Source of the DNA: Anisus vortex
Taxonomy: Eukaryota; Mollusca; Gastropoda; Planorbidae
Direction: 5' to 3'
Length of the DNA stretch: 64,000 nucleotides
NCBI GenBank assembly: GCA_949126835.1
Contig: OX421509.1
Coordinates: 6,126,411 to 6,190,410, forward strand
The translations under genes were made by a program, and so were the position numbers. How positions within the stretch are numbered: the first letter of the stretch is position 1; every line of letters starts with the position of its first letter. The notes beneath the pieces are model-generated. The model was not told where the DNA came from. It did no database searches and was given only the letters and a program-made list of their open reading frames with translations. Below, piece after piece: positions 22,072-31,087 of this stretch.

Positions 22072-23728
22072 TTCTATCTATTTAGCCAAAGATGCTTACC
22101 TGTATATAGTACAGTCTCTGGAAAAATTTTACCTGCTACAAAGCATCGTCCGGAAAACATTTTGGGTAGGCCTGAATGATATGGAAGTAGAAGGCGTCTT
22201 CAGGTGGGAGGATGACAACACCATATGTGATGCTACCTTAGCGCGTCAGATATTTGGCGCAGGTAAACATACATCAATTTTTTTGGAATTATCTGCACTA
22301 GTTATTGTCAAGTAAATACACACGAAACTAATAGAATAGTATGAGAGGTTTATTTTTTGAAAGAAAGATTGAAAGACAAAAAAAGAAAATGTTGACATTG
22401 CTATTTGTAAGAAATAATCCCATCGGATCAAATGGATCGATTGAGTGACCAGGACATTGCAGCGCCCGAGCCGCCTTTACTTTGAGTCATTAGAGTTGGG
22501 TAGACCTTAGGACAAACTCCAAACCCAGTGAGCGATTCCTCGACTACACCAGGATTCGAACCCAGGGCCTTCGCAACGCCATCCTTATGTCATCGGACAT
22601 TGTGCCCGCCTTTTTTTTCCCATTGCTGCTTTTGCGAAAATAAAAATAATCTCTTATAGAGTGTACTTAATGTTTTTTAGTTTTCTATGAAATTATTTGC
22701 AAGAAAAAACGCCAAGTTAAGCGACATTTGTAAGATGGTGCATGAGTCCCGTTGAACTTTCGAATCAAATTAACAATTGGAGACAAGAGCGTACTGAGCA
22801 TTCTAAATGTTATAGCATTTAGTGTCGCGTTACTTAAATTATAATCAATATTTTTTCTTATACATTAAATAAATGTTATTTACTGTAAACGTTATTAAAT
22901 GTATAATTTGATAAAGTACACATGTTTAATCTATATTATAAATACGACACTTATTACATTTCGGATTTCACTTTATAAACAGGTGCAGGTTTATAGAAAT
23001 AGAAATTTGGAACAATACCTATTCTTATATAATAATTTTCGTTACCGGTTAGCTAATAATCACACACACATTAAAAAATATATTTAAAAAAAACAACAAC
23101 TAACTAATTGCTTTCTACACTAAGAGTGGCTTTATTTTGTACTAAAATATGTTCAGCCGTATATCATATAAGGGGTAGGGCGCCAGTGCTTTGTGACAAA
23201 TTGGATTCAACAAAGTTTTTTTTGCATGCCCCACTAATAAATTCCTATAAATTCTATTTATCAATTTAACCAAATTTCATCCTGTAATTTTCAAAAGATA
23301 TAGATTATAAATATGTCTGCCATTTTACAATACATTAATTATCTTGATAAATAATGAAGTTAATAAAGATTTTGTGCAAGATAAATCGTTAACTAAAATA
23401 TCCAAAAACGGCCGACATTTCCATGGCAACCATCAGAAAAATAGTTTTGTGTCATATTTATACTCGGGTCTATTAATACTATATGGAATCGTTTTGGCAA
23501 GCCCATTGGTTCTATTTATGTTACGATAGGCTACTGTTAAATGTTAAAAACATTTATGTTTTTTTATGCTAAAGCCAGTATCACAATAATTGTGTAATAT
23601 CTCTTACAGGAGAGCCGAAAAATAGCAACAATGAAGACTGTGCTTATTATGGCTACATAAAGGAAAAGCTAATTGATGCCCCGTGCTCTCAAAGTTCCTA
23701 CTACGTCTGTGAAAAAGTGTATCTTTAA
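19584..23728 (+). CDS. Secreted PAN/C-type lectin gene 1 (exons joined)
   Basis: Exons 19584-19757, 20334-20498, 22086-22262 and 23610-23728. All introns are GT-AG and phase 1, and the reading frame runs through every junction to TAA at 23726. The protein has a PAN/apple-like segment, then a C-type lectin domain: ARDDC in exon 2, FWVGLNDM and FRWEDDNTICD in exon 3, and EPK, EDC, APC and YYVCEK in exon 4. Lectins of this kind are secreted and bind glycans, often in immunity. The EPN calcium/sugar motif reads EPK and the usual WND reads LID, so classical calcium-dependent mannose binding is doubtful. The first exon, with start codon and signal peptide, was not found, so the gene is 5' incomplete in this annotation. 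Exon 2 has exactly the same length as in the paralogue at 52-63 kb. Confidence 0.85.
20334..20498 (+). CDS. Lectin gene 1, first C-type lectin exon
   Basis: A 165-nt exon after TTTTAG, ending at CGAG|GTTGGT. It contains NTSTGTSDD, two cysteines and YTTARDDC, the start of the C-type lectin fold. N-glycosylation sequons (NTS, NYT) are present. The donor GTTGGT is weak. Confidence 0.85.
20594..20875 (+). mobile_element. SINE family 1, complete, in lectin gene 1 intron
   Basis: A tRNA-derived SINE. The head is ggcagagcggcagcgcg (box A region) and a box-B-like ggttcctatcctg. The body runs to cagtttggtccgaagggtac, and the 3' end is tttactt. A 16-bp target duplication, ACTTTTCAACATCATT on the left and ACTTTTTAACATCATT on the right (20578-20593 and 20876-20891), fixes the ends. 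A 17-bp C-run lies at 20781-20797. Confidence 0.85.
21329..21895. mobile_element. Long-inverted-repeat transposon or MITE
   Basis: Arms of about 81 bp (21329-21409 and 21815-21895) are inverted copies with about 90 percent visible identity. The left arm starts TGTCGAATTCTCTTCGGCAT and the right arm, reverse complemented, starts TGTCGAATTGTCTTCGGCAT. The 400-bp interior includes a box-B-like gtgggtcgaaccc (about 21650), which hints at a captured SINE or tRNA-like sequence. No transposase and no clear target duplication were seen. Confidence 0.7.
22008..22068 (+). repeat. (CT)n microsatellite before lectin exon 3
   Basis: About 30 CT units end just upstream of the acceptor at 22085. The tract makes up nearly all of the polypyrimidine region of this intron. 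Confidence 0.9.
22086..22262 (+). CDS. Lectin gene 1, C-type lectin core exon
   Basis: A 177-nt exon that begins 18 bp after a 61-bp (CT)n tract. It encodes YLYIVQSLEK, FWVGLND (the WIGL motif variant) and FRWEDDNTICD. The donor is CAG|GTAAAC. Confidence 0.88.
22436..22612 (-). mobile_element. SINE family 3, tRNA-derived
   Basis: On the minus strand a perfect box-B core (gggttcgaatcctgg, plus-strand near 22550) follows a head beginning near 22610 (gcgggcacaatgtccgatga). It differs from families 1 and 2. No second copy was seen in the window. Confidence 0.55.
22613..23609. other. AT-rich intron 3 of lectin gene 1
   Basis: Contains only a short LINE 3' UTR piece (about 22748-22830) similar to the end at 5935-6150. 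No coding sequence was seen. Confidence 0.5.
23610..23728 (+). CDS. Lectin gene 1, terminal exon
   Basis: It follows CTCTTACAG and encodes EPKNSNNEDC, then LIDAPC, then YYVCEKVYL and a TAA stop. These are the last three conserved cysteines of the C-type lectin domain. The poly(A) signal lies 41 bp downstream. Confidence 0.88.
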
Positions 23729-23769
23729 CTTCCAATGAACAGTTAAAATTAAAAGCAGAAAACATTTAA

Positions 23770-23775
23770 AATAAA
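23770..23775 (+). terminator. Poly(A) signal of lectin gene 1
   Basis: AATAAA 41 bp after the stop codon of the terminal lectin exon. An ATTAAA-like word lies slightly closer. Confidence 0.6.
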
Positions 23776-25112
23776 TATATATATCAGTGCTCAACAGTTT
23801 AGCCTTTAACTTCGTAAGAAATGTCACGTGATGAGTGTTTAAAATAGTACACACGAGATACATAGAAAGTACACATAATACCGATATATTAATGGCAACG
23901 CTTTTTATATGGTTCAGTGCCATTCACTGATCTCTATAAAAAAACAACAAATTAGGCACGGAATCGGTCAAGATTTAGATGTGTCATGACCTCAGTAGCA
24001 TTGAGATAATTATCTGGACTTCTTGTATCTAGACATTTCAAAAGATAGCCACTTATAGCAGAATGACTGTTAATGCATATATGTATATACTACCTATAAT
24101 ATTACTTCCACCATTTTGCTATATGTTCAATTTTGTTTTTAAACTGTTAAACCTTTCCCATATTACTATACATCCTCCCCCCCCCCCCCCACCTCTACCT
24201 CCTAGAAGCAACTCGCAGCCCACGGCTATCAAATTACGTGTCAACTGGCTCTTGCCAAAACTAATGTTCACCCCCCCCTCCTCAACAACACCCCTCCCAC
24301 ATCCTTCTCTCCCTCTATCTTTCCGCGGGGACCAAAACAATGATACGGCATCTCTCTCTCCTCGGTACTAACCCCCCACCACATCTCGTCTCTCTTTATC
24401 TCCCCCCTCCTCTCTCTGACATTCCTTTGTTAGGGCGCTTCCGCTCCCCACCTCCCCCCTCTGCACCTGTGTCTACCCCCCTTCCTTCCCCCAACCCTCC
24501 GCCTTCCCTTCTAGCTTTTGCATGTTTAGTTAGATTTGCTTCTCAGACTGACTATGCCATCCTAAAAGGATAGGCCGTCTTTGCGCTGCTAGCCCTAGTG
24601 GCTTCAGTGCATATATATATATATATATATATACTGTTAGTGATATAGAGAGTATTGAAAAGAAGATAACCTATGCCAGCGTTATTACATTGATCTGTGT
24701 TTACCTATGTGCGTAATCTGTTTAGTGTAAAGATAGTTACCAGTCCTGATTAATTGTCACGAGCTGGACTCAACTTATAAATATTGTGCGAGAAGTCGTC
24801 ACTGAGGATTGTAAAAACACGTTTGGGGACCATCATCGTATCCTATTTAGACAACGAAAGCCAAAGCTTCCTTCCCCCTTTTCCGTGTTTCGACAGAGGG
24901 TATTATCCAAATTCTACCCCAAATCACGACAAGATGTATAACCAGGTCGCGTGAATTTTGCTTTAATTATCTTTCCTTATCGTGAATAAGAAACGTAGTG
25001 AAGGCACAAACAAGAAAAAGTCTCTAGAATATATTCGTCTAACATATCCTACGAATAAATTGGAATGACTTCATTATAAACCAAGAAGTCGGAAGGAGAG
25101 CTTTCTAGAAGG
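23776..25112. other. Gene-free stretch with a pyrimidine-rich block
   Basis: From about 24170 to 24500 the plus strand is almost all C and T, including a 14-bp C-run at 24177-24190. An (AT)n tract follows at about 24611-24632. Long frames here are low-complexity artefacts. Confidence 0.5.
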
Positions 25113-25568
25113 AATTAGTGGACAAATATAGTATAGGTCCTAGTTGAGGAAGGAAGTGACAAATATAGTATAGGTCTTAGATGAGGAAGGAAGTGACAAA
25201 TATAGTATAGGTCCTAGTTGAGGAAGGAAGTGACAAATATAGTATAGGTCCTAGATGAGGAAGGAAGTGACAAATATATTATAGGTCCTAGATGAGGAAG
25301 GAAGTGACAAATATAGTATAGGTCCTAGTTGAGGAAGGAAGTGACAAATATAGTTGAGGTCCTAGCTGAGGAAGGAGTGGACAAATATAGTATAGGTCCT
25401 AGATGAGGAAGGAAGTGACAAATATAGTATAGGTCCTAGATGAGGAAGGAGTGGACAAATATAGTATAGGTCCTAGATGAGGAAGGAAGTGACAAATATA
25501 GTATAGGTCCTAGTTGAGGAAGGAAGTGACAAATATAGTTGAGGTCCTAGCTGAGGAAGGAGTGGACA
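25113..25568. repeat. 37-bp minisatellite, about 12 copies
   Basis: The unit gacaaatatagtataggtcc plus tagttgaggaaggaagt repeats about twelve times. Variants alternate between tagttgagg, tagatgagg and tagctgagg, and between ggaagtgac and gagtggac. The variant order recurs in blocks, which suggests unequal exchange of multi-unit segments. Confidence 0.9.
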
Positions 25569-25920
25569 AACATTATATTGTTAGCCATTCGTCATCCTGG
25601 TAAAGTTTTAGTGTCCACGTCTAGGTGTCGTTGAATGTATTGAATTAACACTTAACTTTACCTAATAACATTAGGATAATACATCTATGCACAATTACAC
25701 AAAGTGCATTCTAAAGAAAGACATGTTAGTCCCTTATGAGTTCTATCAGAGTACATAGAACTTATAGAAGGTTGAACTAAAGATCAGCGTTTAATATAAA
25801 AACCCACATATTCTCGAAGACAGTTGGGATAATTCATATTTATTTAACAAAGTAACTTAGCACATTTTGCAAATACTGGAACCTAATGCTGAATTTACTT
25901 ATATTCTTTTAGACGTTCCT
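25569..25920. other. Unannotated DNA
   Basis: No feature was recognised. Confidence 0.4.
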
Positions 25921-26045
25921 TCTAGAGAAAAGACACTAGGCCCAATACCCATTGCATGGCGGCATGGATTAGTCGGCGGCAGGCTTGGAACTCCGGCCGT
26001 TTTGTTGACAATCCGGTGAGCAAACCACAGGACCAGCCGACTTTA
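25921..26045 (-). mobile_element. SINE family 2, partial
   Basis: On the minus strand it begins near 26040 with tcggctggtcctgtggtttg and the tRNA-like head, matching 18283-18487. It breaks off before the LINE-like tail. Confidence 0.6.
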
Positions 26046-26160
26046 AAAATATATAAACTATGTCTAATTAAACAATAATTAAATATCGAAAAAAAAACAA
26101 CAACACCTTACAACAAAGAAAAAATTATTTGACTTTCTTTTAAAACCAATTTTACACGAA

Positions 26161-26269
26161 TTATATTTCACAGATGTAGTCAATAGTATTCTCAGTGCAT
26201 GGGATGTCATTTAACAACTTGTTGACATAGAACACACAGTCTTCGTTGCCATTATCATTATTAGGTTCC
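26161..26269 (-). CDS. C-type lectin terminal exon, gene 3
   Basis: On the minus strand, after the acceptor TTTTATTCCAG, the frame reads EPNNDNGNEDCVFY, then LLNDIPC, then YICEI and a TAA stop (26161-26163). This matches the terminal exon of lectin gene 1, but with an intact EPN motif and an ND pair before the second cysteine, as in calcium-dependent mannose-type lectins. Only one base precedes the EPN glutamate codon after the acceptor, whereas gene 1 has two, so the intron phase differs by one. It could be a working exon with shifted phase or a remnant. No other exon of this gene was found on the minus strand. Confidence 0.6.
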
Positions 26270-26273
26270 CTGG

Positions 26274-26788
26274 AATAAAAGGTTAACGTTAATGATGTAT
26301 GCATTTATCTGTAAAGAAAGTCAACAATTTCATACATTAATTATGATTAGATTGAATACAGTTTTACAAAAATATAGATAGAAACCATTTTGGTATTACT
26401 TTGGGATGCGGGGGGGGGGGGGGGGGGGGGCGGGTGGCGGAGGGGTAGGAGAGGTAGGGCGTGGGAGGTAAAAATAGAAACAACTTGCGATTCAACTGTT
26501 CCACAAGCCAGGTGAAAATCAGACAAGAGCTTTGGTTGTTTTTTTTTTTTTAGCTCGAAGGGGTGTTGCTTTGCCGACAGCAGAAAGGCTCATTGCGCTG
26601 GTAAGGCGCTGTTAGGAGCCCACGCCTCTTATATGAGCCAGGCGGGAATGAATGACACCTGACAAAAGGAAAAAAAGAAAAGGATTTTCACTTCTTATTG
26701 ATAGCACACGGACTCGAGAGTAGTCGCCCGTCCCAATTTTGGTTTCTGTAAACATTAGAAGCACTATAACTCTAAACATAGCCTAGTA
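26274..26788. other. Unannotated DNA with a poly-G tract
   Basis: Contains a 21-bp G-run at 26410-26430 and a possible SINE-like segment near 26545-26650. If gene 3 is intact, this is its last intron. Confidence 0.4.
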
Positions 26789-26975
26789 CAGTGGTCGACA
26801 ACCTTTTGATTTATAGTGTGCCAAAGAAGGATTTCTAATTCATTCGGCGTGCCAACAGCTTGATAAGTCATTCTGCTGTAATACTCAATTTCTGGTAGAA
26901 AAGACTTGAATTGACCTGTTTTAAGGCTGCCGCGTGCCATTGAAATCGCTAAGTCTGGCACGTGTGTCATAGGTT
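26789..26975 (-). mobile_element. hAT-type MITE (minus orientation)
   Basis: Same family as 14441-14647. It starts CAGTGGTCGACAACC and contains gtgccaaagaaggatttcta and gcgtgccaacagctt. The 8-mer GCCTAGTA lies on both sides (26781-26788 and 26976-26983), but three of its bases may belong to the inverted repeat. Confidence 0.6.
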
Positions 26976-27199
26976 GCCTAGTATCCACGTTCCGTGCAAA
27001 TGAGCATTCTCACATTGTCTTGTGGCAGGGCAATTTAAGACTATCTGAGCTTAAGACAATATGATTATAAATTTTTATGTATTTTAAAAACCATTCTTAT
27101 AGAATAATATAAAATACTATATACAGTTACCAAATAAAAACTGAACACAAAAGTTTACAATTTATTTTTCTGGACTAAAAGTTTAGGTTACTTGTACAA

Positions 27200-27740
27200 G
27201 ATAATAATAATAATAATAATAATAAAGGTGCTTATATAGCGCATATCCCGTTGGTGACAGTTCTATGCGCAGACGACAGTTACAGAATACAGACAGACAA
27301 CGAAATATGTAGTAATACGCTAATTCTGCTGACGAAATAGGTGAGTCTTCAGCCGGCTCCTGAAGGTGTCATATCTAGGGCTCTGGCGAAGCTGTAGAGG
27401 GAGGTGATTCCAAGCGGACGGTCCTGCGTAGGAAAATGAACGTTCGCCAGCGGACACTAGCCTCACACGAGGGATCCGCAGAGTAAGCGCGTCAGATGCC
27501 GAACGAAGTGGGCGGGACTGGGTGTAGAGCTCCATACAAGAGCGAAGATAATCCGGGGTGCAGTTATTCAGGCACCTATAACAGAGGGAAGCCAGCTTAA
27601 ATGAGATCCGGTTGTTGATGGGTAGCCAGTGCAGAGATCGGAGAAGAGGATTGATATCATTTGACTTCTTCTTCTTGAGAACTAGTCGGGCTGCGCAGTT
27701 CTGGATATTGACTTTGATTTAAAGAGTAGGACGACTATAC
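27200..27740 (-). pseudogene. LINE family B (CR1/L2-like) C-terminus and 3' end
   Basis: The minus strand encodes the CR1/L2 RT C-terminal signature, including LHWLPINNRISFKLASLC and ELYTQSRPLRSASDALTLRI, then SFSYAGPSAWNHLPLQLR and a final RLKTHLF. It ends in a 3' UTR with gcgctatataagcacc and (TTA)n at 27206-27226. The 5' part is missing. Confidence 0.85.
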
Positions 27741-27853
27741 TCCTGTAGATAACAATGGATATTGGGGTTGACACTATTCGCACTAGCTAAATCTTTCTAG
27801 TCGGACTAAAAAAATGTATACGACACATTTGCCTTTTCTTTTTCATGCCCACC

Positions 27854-28075
27854 CATGTAAGTAAAGTACCCTTCGGACCAACCTGATCATAGGGCTTGTG
27901 AAGCAGCGTTCACCAGTTTCTGTGGCCACTGCATACTAGGGGATGTGTGGCCAGCACAATGCCCAGCCGCATTTATTTTACCCCAACTAATGTCAGGTAC
28001 ATATCAGAGCTGGGTAGACCCAGAGGGCGCCCTCCAGTCCCGGGAAAACATCATAGCCTCCACACATGTAGCTTC
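27854..28075 (-). mobile_element. SINE family 1, minus orientation
   Basis: Reverse complement of the family 1 body, from the end block (gtaaagtacccttcggacca) to the region after the head. The tRNA-like head is missing or degraded near 28060. Confidence 0.7.
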
Positions 28076-28170
28076 TTGAAATCAAAGCACTTCGACGCCA
28101 AACCATTGAAACTAATAACTCAGAGGTGTAACGATGACAACCGCAGGACTAAGCAAACTAAAGATCATCT

Positions 28171-28278
28171 GATACAGCAAGAAAGTCTCCATTCACTGAT
28201 ACAGCAAGAAAGTCTCCATTCACTGATACAGCAAGAAAGTCTCCATTCACTGATACAGCAAGAAAGTCTCCATTCACT
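28171..28278. repeat. 27-bp tandem repeat, 4 copies
   Basis: Four virtually identical copies of gatacagcaagaaagtctcc plus attcact. The period is a multiple of 3, so the frame at 27947-28372 shows a nine-residue repeat (LIQQESLHS). That frame otherwise runs through SINE sequence and is unlikely to be a gene. Confidence 0.9.
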
Positions 28279-28364
28279 GAAAGATTCGTTTAATATGCAC
28301 GCAGTTGATGTCGGTTTTCATGTAAGGATATCAAACGTTGACGCTTACAGCAAATCTCCAGAGA

Positions 28365-28425
28365 AGGATTAAAGCCCTTGAAATGAGATTCTTCTGCAAC
28401 TACCTGAACATCTCATACACGGGGC
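28365..28425 (+). pseudogene. LINE family C, small fragment
   Basis: A short frame with ALEMRFFCNYLNISYTGH matches the C-terminal part of the endonuclease-reverse transcriptase LINE family seen at 34430-36380. Confidence 0.5.
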
Positions 28426-28884
28426 ACTGTCAGCAACCAATGTACTATAAAATATGTAACGGTCAGTTCTTAATTCAGAAATCAGGAAACAGTTTAAGCC
28501 GGCCACCTGTAGAGTAGGTATTTTGTAGTTTTTTTTGCTGTCGTAAAATGCCTTTTGCCCTTTTTCTTCGGATTTCTCGAAAGTGCAAGAGATGGAAATT
28601 CTGTCTGTGAAGTACGAAAAGTTATAGCAAAACATTCTCCAGAATCATTATTTACTCATACATTGAAAGTATTTCTTGTAAATGTAAAAGATTATAGTCT
28701 GTTGAGATTCGTTTTTGTTGACTTGTAAACTTGGCATTCGCTAAATCATTTCCAAACAAAAATTCATAGCACTTTGAGGTGTTTATTCATTAAAAAGAGT
28801 CTTCTGAGTTTAAGTATCAATAAAAATAGTTCTTACTATAATTATAATGTTATGTTTGTTCAAGTAGGTTATTTCCCCCTGACC

Positions 28885-29005
28885 TCCCGTTGAGCTCTGC
28901 CACTGTCGCATCATTAGTTTATTTTTTTCTAGATGATGCAATAGAATATTCTTTTGGCCTAGAAGTTAGGAGAACACTTTGTTGACAATTTTTTTCTTGT
29001 GTCAG
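28885..29005. repeat. Second copy of the 17.6-kb hAT internal repeat
   Basis: Contains gctctgccactgtcgcatca and continues ttagttta, gatgatgcaa and ggcctagaagttag, matching 17596-17715. The terminal repeat is absent. Confidence 0.55.
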
Positions 29006-29310
29006 ACACTGATCAAACCCATCCTAAACATCTCACATGGATCTTTCCGCAACCAAATGCCCAAAAGTCATCGGCCCTGATGAAGACATGCTCACCTCAG
29101 TCACGAACAAAAAACTGAGAGGGTGAACAAGATCCGACGGCCTTGCAAGACAACCTTGCGGGTCACTGTACGAGAAGGGAGAACAAGATGCAGACTGAAG
29201 AGAAGACAGGACGACGATGTAAAAGAGTGGAGCGACCTGTCTTTTATTAACTCCCAAAAGAGAGGCTCAGGACCGTGACAACTGACGAGCGAGAAAGCCA
29301 CAGTAAGCAA
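29006..29310 (+). pseudogene. LINE family C, RT C-terminus
   Basis: Decayed frames give RSDGLARQPCGSLYEKGE, the usual LINE-C C-terminal arginine-rich block, and KEWSDLSFINSQKR. Stops and frameshifts are present. Confidence 0.6.
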
Positions 29311-29374
29311 CAGTGAAATGAAAATGAAAATATGAGAATTCCGTTATACAGCTATAATTGTAATGTCGGTGTGC

Positions 29375-29490
29375 TGTTATCTTATCTTAAATATTAGAAG
29401 ATTATTGCGCACTACGCTCATCCGTTGTCCGAATCTAGTCTTGCATCTTTATTAAAGTTTTAAATGTTAAGTTATTGATTTTCCTGGTTT
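29375..29490 (-). mobile_element. LINE family A, 3' tail (minus)
   Basis: Reverse complement of the family A 3' UTR: cttatcttaaatatt, gattattgcgcactacgctc, then tagtcttgcatctttatta. Confidence 0.7.
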
Positions 29491-29720
29491 GTTAGAGCTT
29501 TATATAACAAGCACACATTTCATATATAAGCTATCTATTGAGAGAAAACTTTTAAATTTGCTGTTGTATTGCATAATCATGTTAATACACTTAACAACTA
29601 ACTGCAAACATTTATTTTTCTTTTTACCTTTTCAATAAATTTATTATATTTTCTGCTAAACGTATCTATTTTAGTGCGATATGGACATTAAGTAATAAGT
29701 CTTTGTGAGATGCGCACATT

Positions 29721-29868
29721 CATGGTTTAGGTCACATGTCATGGTTTAGGTCACATGTCATTGTTTAGGTCACATGTCAAGGTTTAGGTCACATGTCATG
29801 GTTTAGGTCACAAGTCATGGTTTAGGTCACATGTCATGGTTTAGGTCACATGTCATGGTTTAGGTCAC
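29721..29868. repeat. 19-bp minisatellite, nearly 8 copies
   Basis: The unit catggtttaggtcacatgt repeats 7.8 times. Third-copy (cattg), fourth-copy (caagg) and fifth-copy (cacaagt) variants are visible. Confidence 0.9.
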
Positions 29869-30041
29869 CTCCATGTGAGACCCAGGTGAGACCCAAGGCG
29901 TAAAAGAGGATTATGTGGCCAGCAAGCACAACGCCCTCGTCGCATCAACATTTCCAAACTTGATTTGGGCGAGTAGCAATATATTGATATGCCATTAATA
30001 TGTAGATAAAAAAGTAATAAAAAAAAACTTTTTTTAATAAT

Positions 30042-30121
30042 CGAACATTTGTCTGCGAGCCAGATGCAGCCATCAAAAGAGACACATCTGGCTCGCGAGC
30101 CATGGGTTCCCGACCACTGCT
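30042..30121. mobile_element. hAT-like terminal fragment
   Basis: It ends ctcgcgagccatgggttccc gaccactgc. The reverse complement (CAGTGGTCGGGAACCCATGG) is a typical hAT terminal repeat of a family different from the 14441 type. Confidence 0.5.
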
Positions 30122-30390
30122 TTAACGGATCATTGAATTTTAGTTTCAAAAAACGTTTACCATAATATAAAGTAGCAAGTGGGATTGTGTGACTAGCACA
30201 ATGCAAAGCCGCTTTTGATTCCCCTCTCCCCCCAAATAATCTCAGGTACCCGGACAGGGATGGATAAACTGAGAGCCGTTGATAAGAAATAATTATTACA
30301 TCTAATCACAATTATTGATTCTGTGAGTTTGTGTGCTGAAATTATGGACTAACCAGAGCCGCTTTATTTCAAGAACACAATTTATGTAGT

Positions 30391-30570
30391 CCAGGGGTAG
30401 GCAATAGTGTGCCAAATTAAGATTTCTAATTCATTCAGCGTGCCAACAGTATAAATGGCATCCTGCTCTAGCATTCAATGTCTTGTTGAAGAGACTTGAA
30501 ATGTTTCCGCGTGCCAGTGAAATAAGCTCTGCGTGCCAATTCTGTCTCGCGAGCAGTTTGCTAATCCCTG
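30391..30570 (-). mobile_element. hAT-type MITE with 8-bp target duplication
   Basis: Same family as 14441-14647, minus orientation. It starts CCAGGGGTAGGCAA and ends gctaatccctg. The 8-mer TATGTAGT flanks it on both sides (30383-30390 and 30571-30578). Confidence 0.75.
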
Positions 30571-30825
30571 TATGTAGTCTATATGTATATGAAACCATTA
30601 AATTACGAATCAAGTCTAGTCATTATAATTTCTTTTAAATGTAAAAAAAAAATAAAGACGTACTGTAATGCTAAAGAAAATATAATACACGATTATAAGA
30701 GACTATGTAGCCTACTTCTAAGACGCCCTGCAAGCAAGCTAATTGCTGTTTTAAATGTGTATGATGGTAAAATGATGCTGCTATTAACTGTTGCTGAATA
30801 TTATTATTTCGCTTATGCACCACAT

Positions 30826-31073
30826 ATGGGGCGCGGTAGCCAAGCGGCAGCGCGTTCGACTGGCGATCCGAAGATCCTGGGTTCGAATCCTGGTGAAGCC
30901 TGGGATTTTTTCCCAGGACTTGAGGGTGTCTACCCAGCTCTGATAGGTACCTGACATTAGTTGGGGTAAAGTAATGGCGGCTGGGCATTGTGCTGGCCAC
31001 ACATCCCCTTGTAAGAAACTGGTGAACGCTGCTTCACCAACCCTATGATCAGTTTGGTCCGAAAGGTACTTTA
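30826..31073 (+). mobile_element. SINE family 1, complete with intact head
   Basis: The tRNA-like head carries tagccaagcggcagcgcg (box A) and a perfect box B, ggttcgaatcc. The body and 3' end match 20594-20875. A 14-bp target duplication, CTTATGCACCACAT on the left and CTTATGTACCACAT on the right, flanks it (30812-30825 and 31074-31087). It is the best reference copy for this family here. Confidence 0.9.
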
Positions 31074-31087
31074 CTTATGTACCACAT

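Noticed and set aside
25113..25568. CRISPR-like array
   Set aside because: Units are contiguous with no unique spacers, and the window is eukaryotic.
27947..28372. 141-codon frame with nine-residue repeats
   Set aside because: It runs through the reverse strand of a SINE and a 4-copy tandem repeat.
30826..30905. tRNA gene candidate with perfect B box
   Set aside because: The tRNA-like head continues into a SINE body with target duplications; other copies show the same structure.
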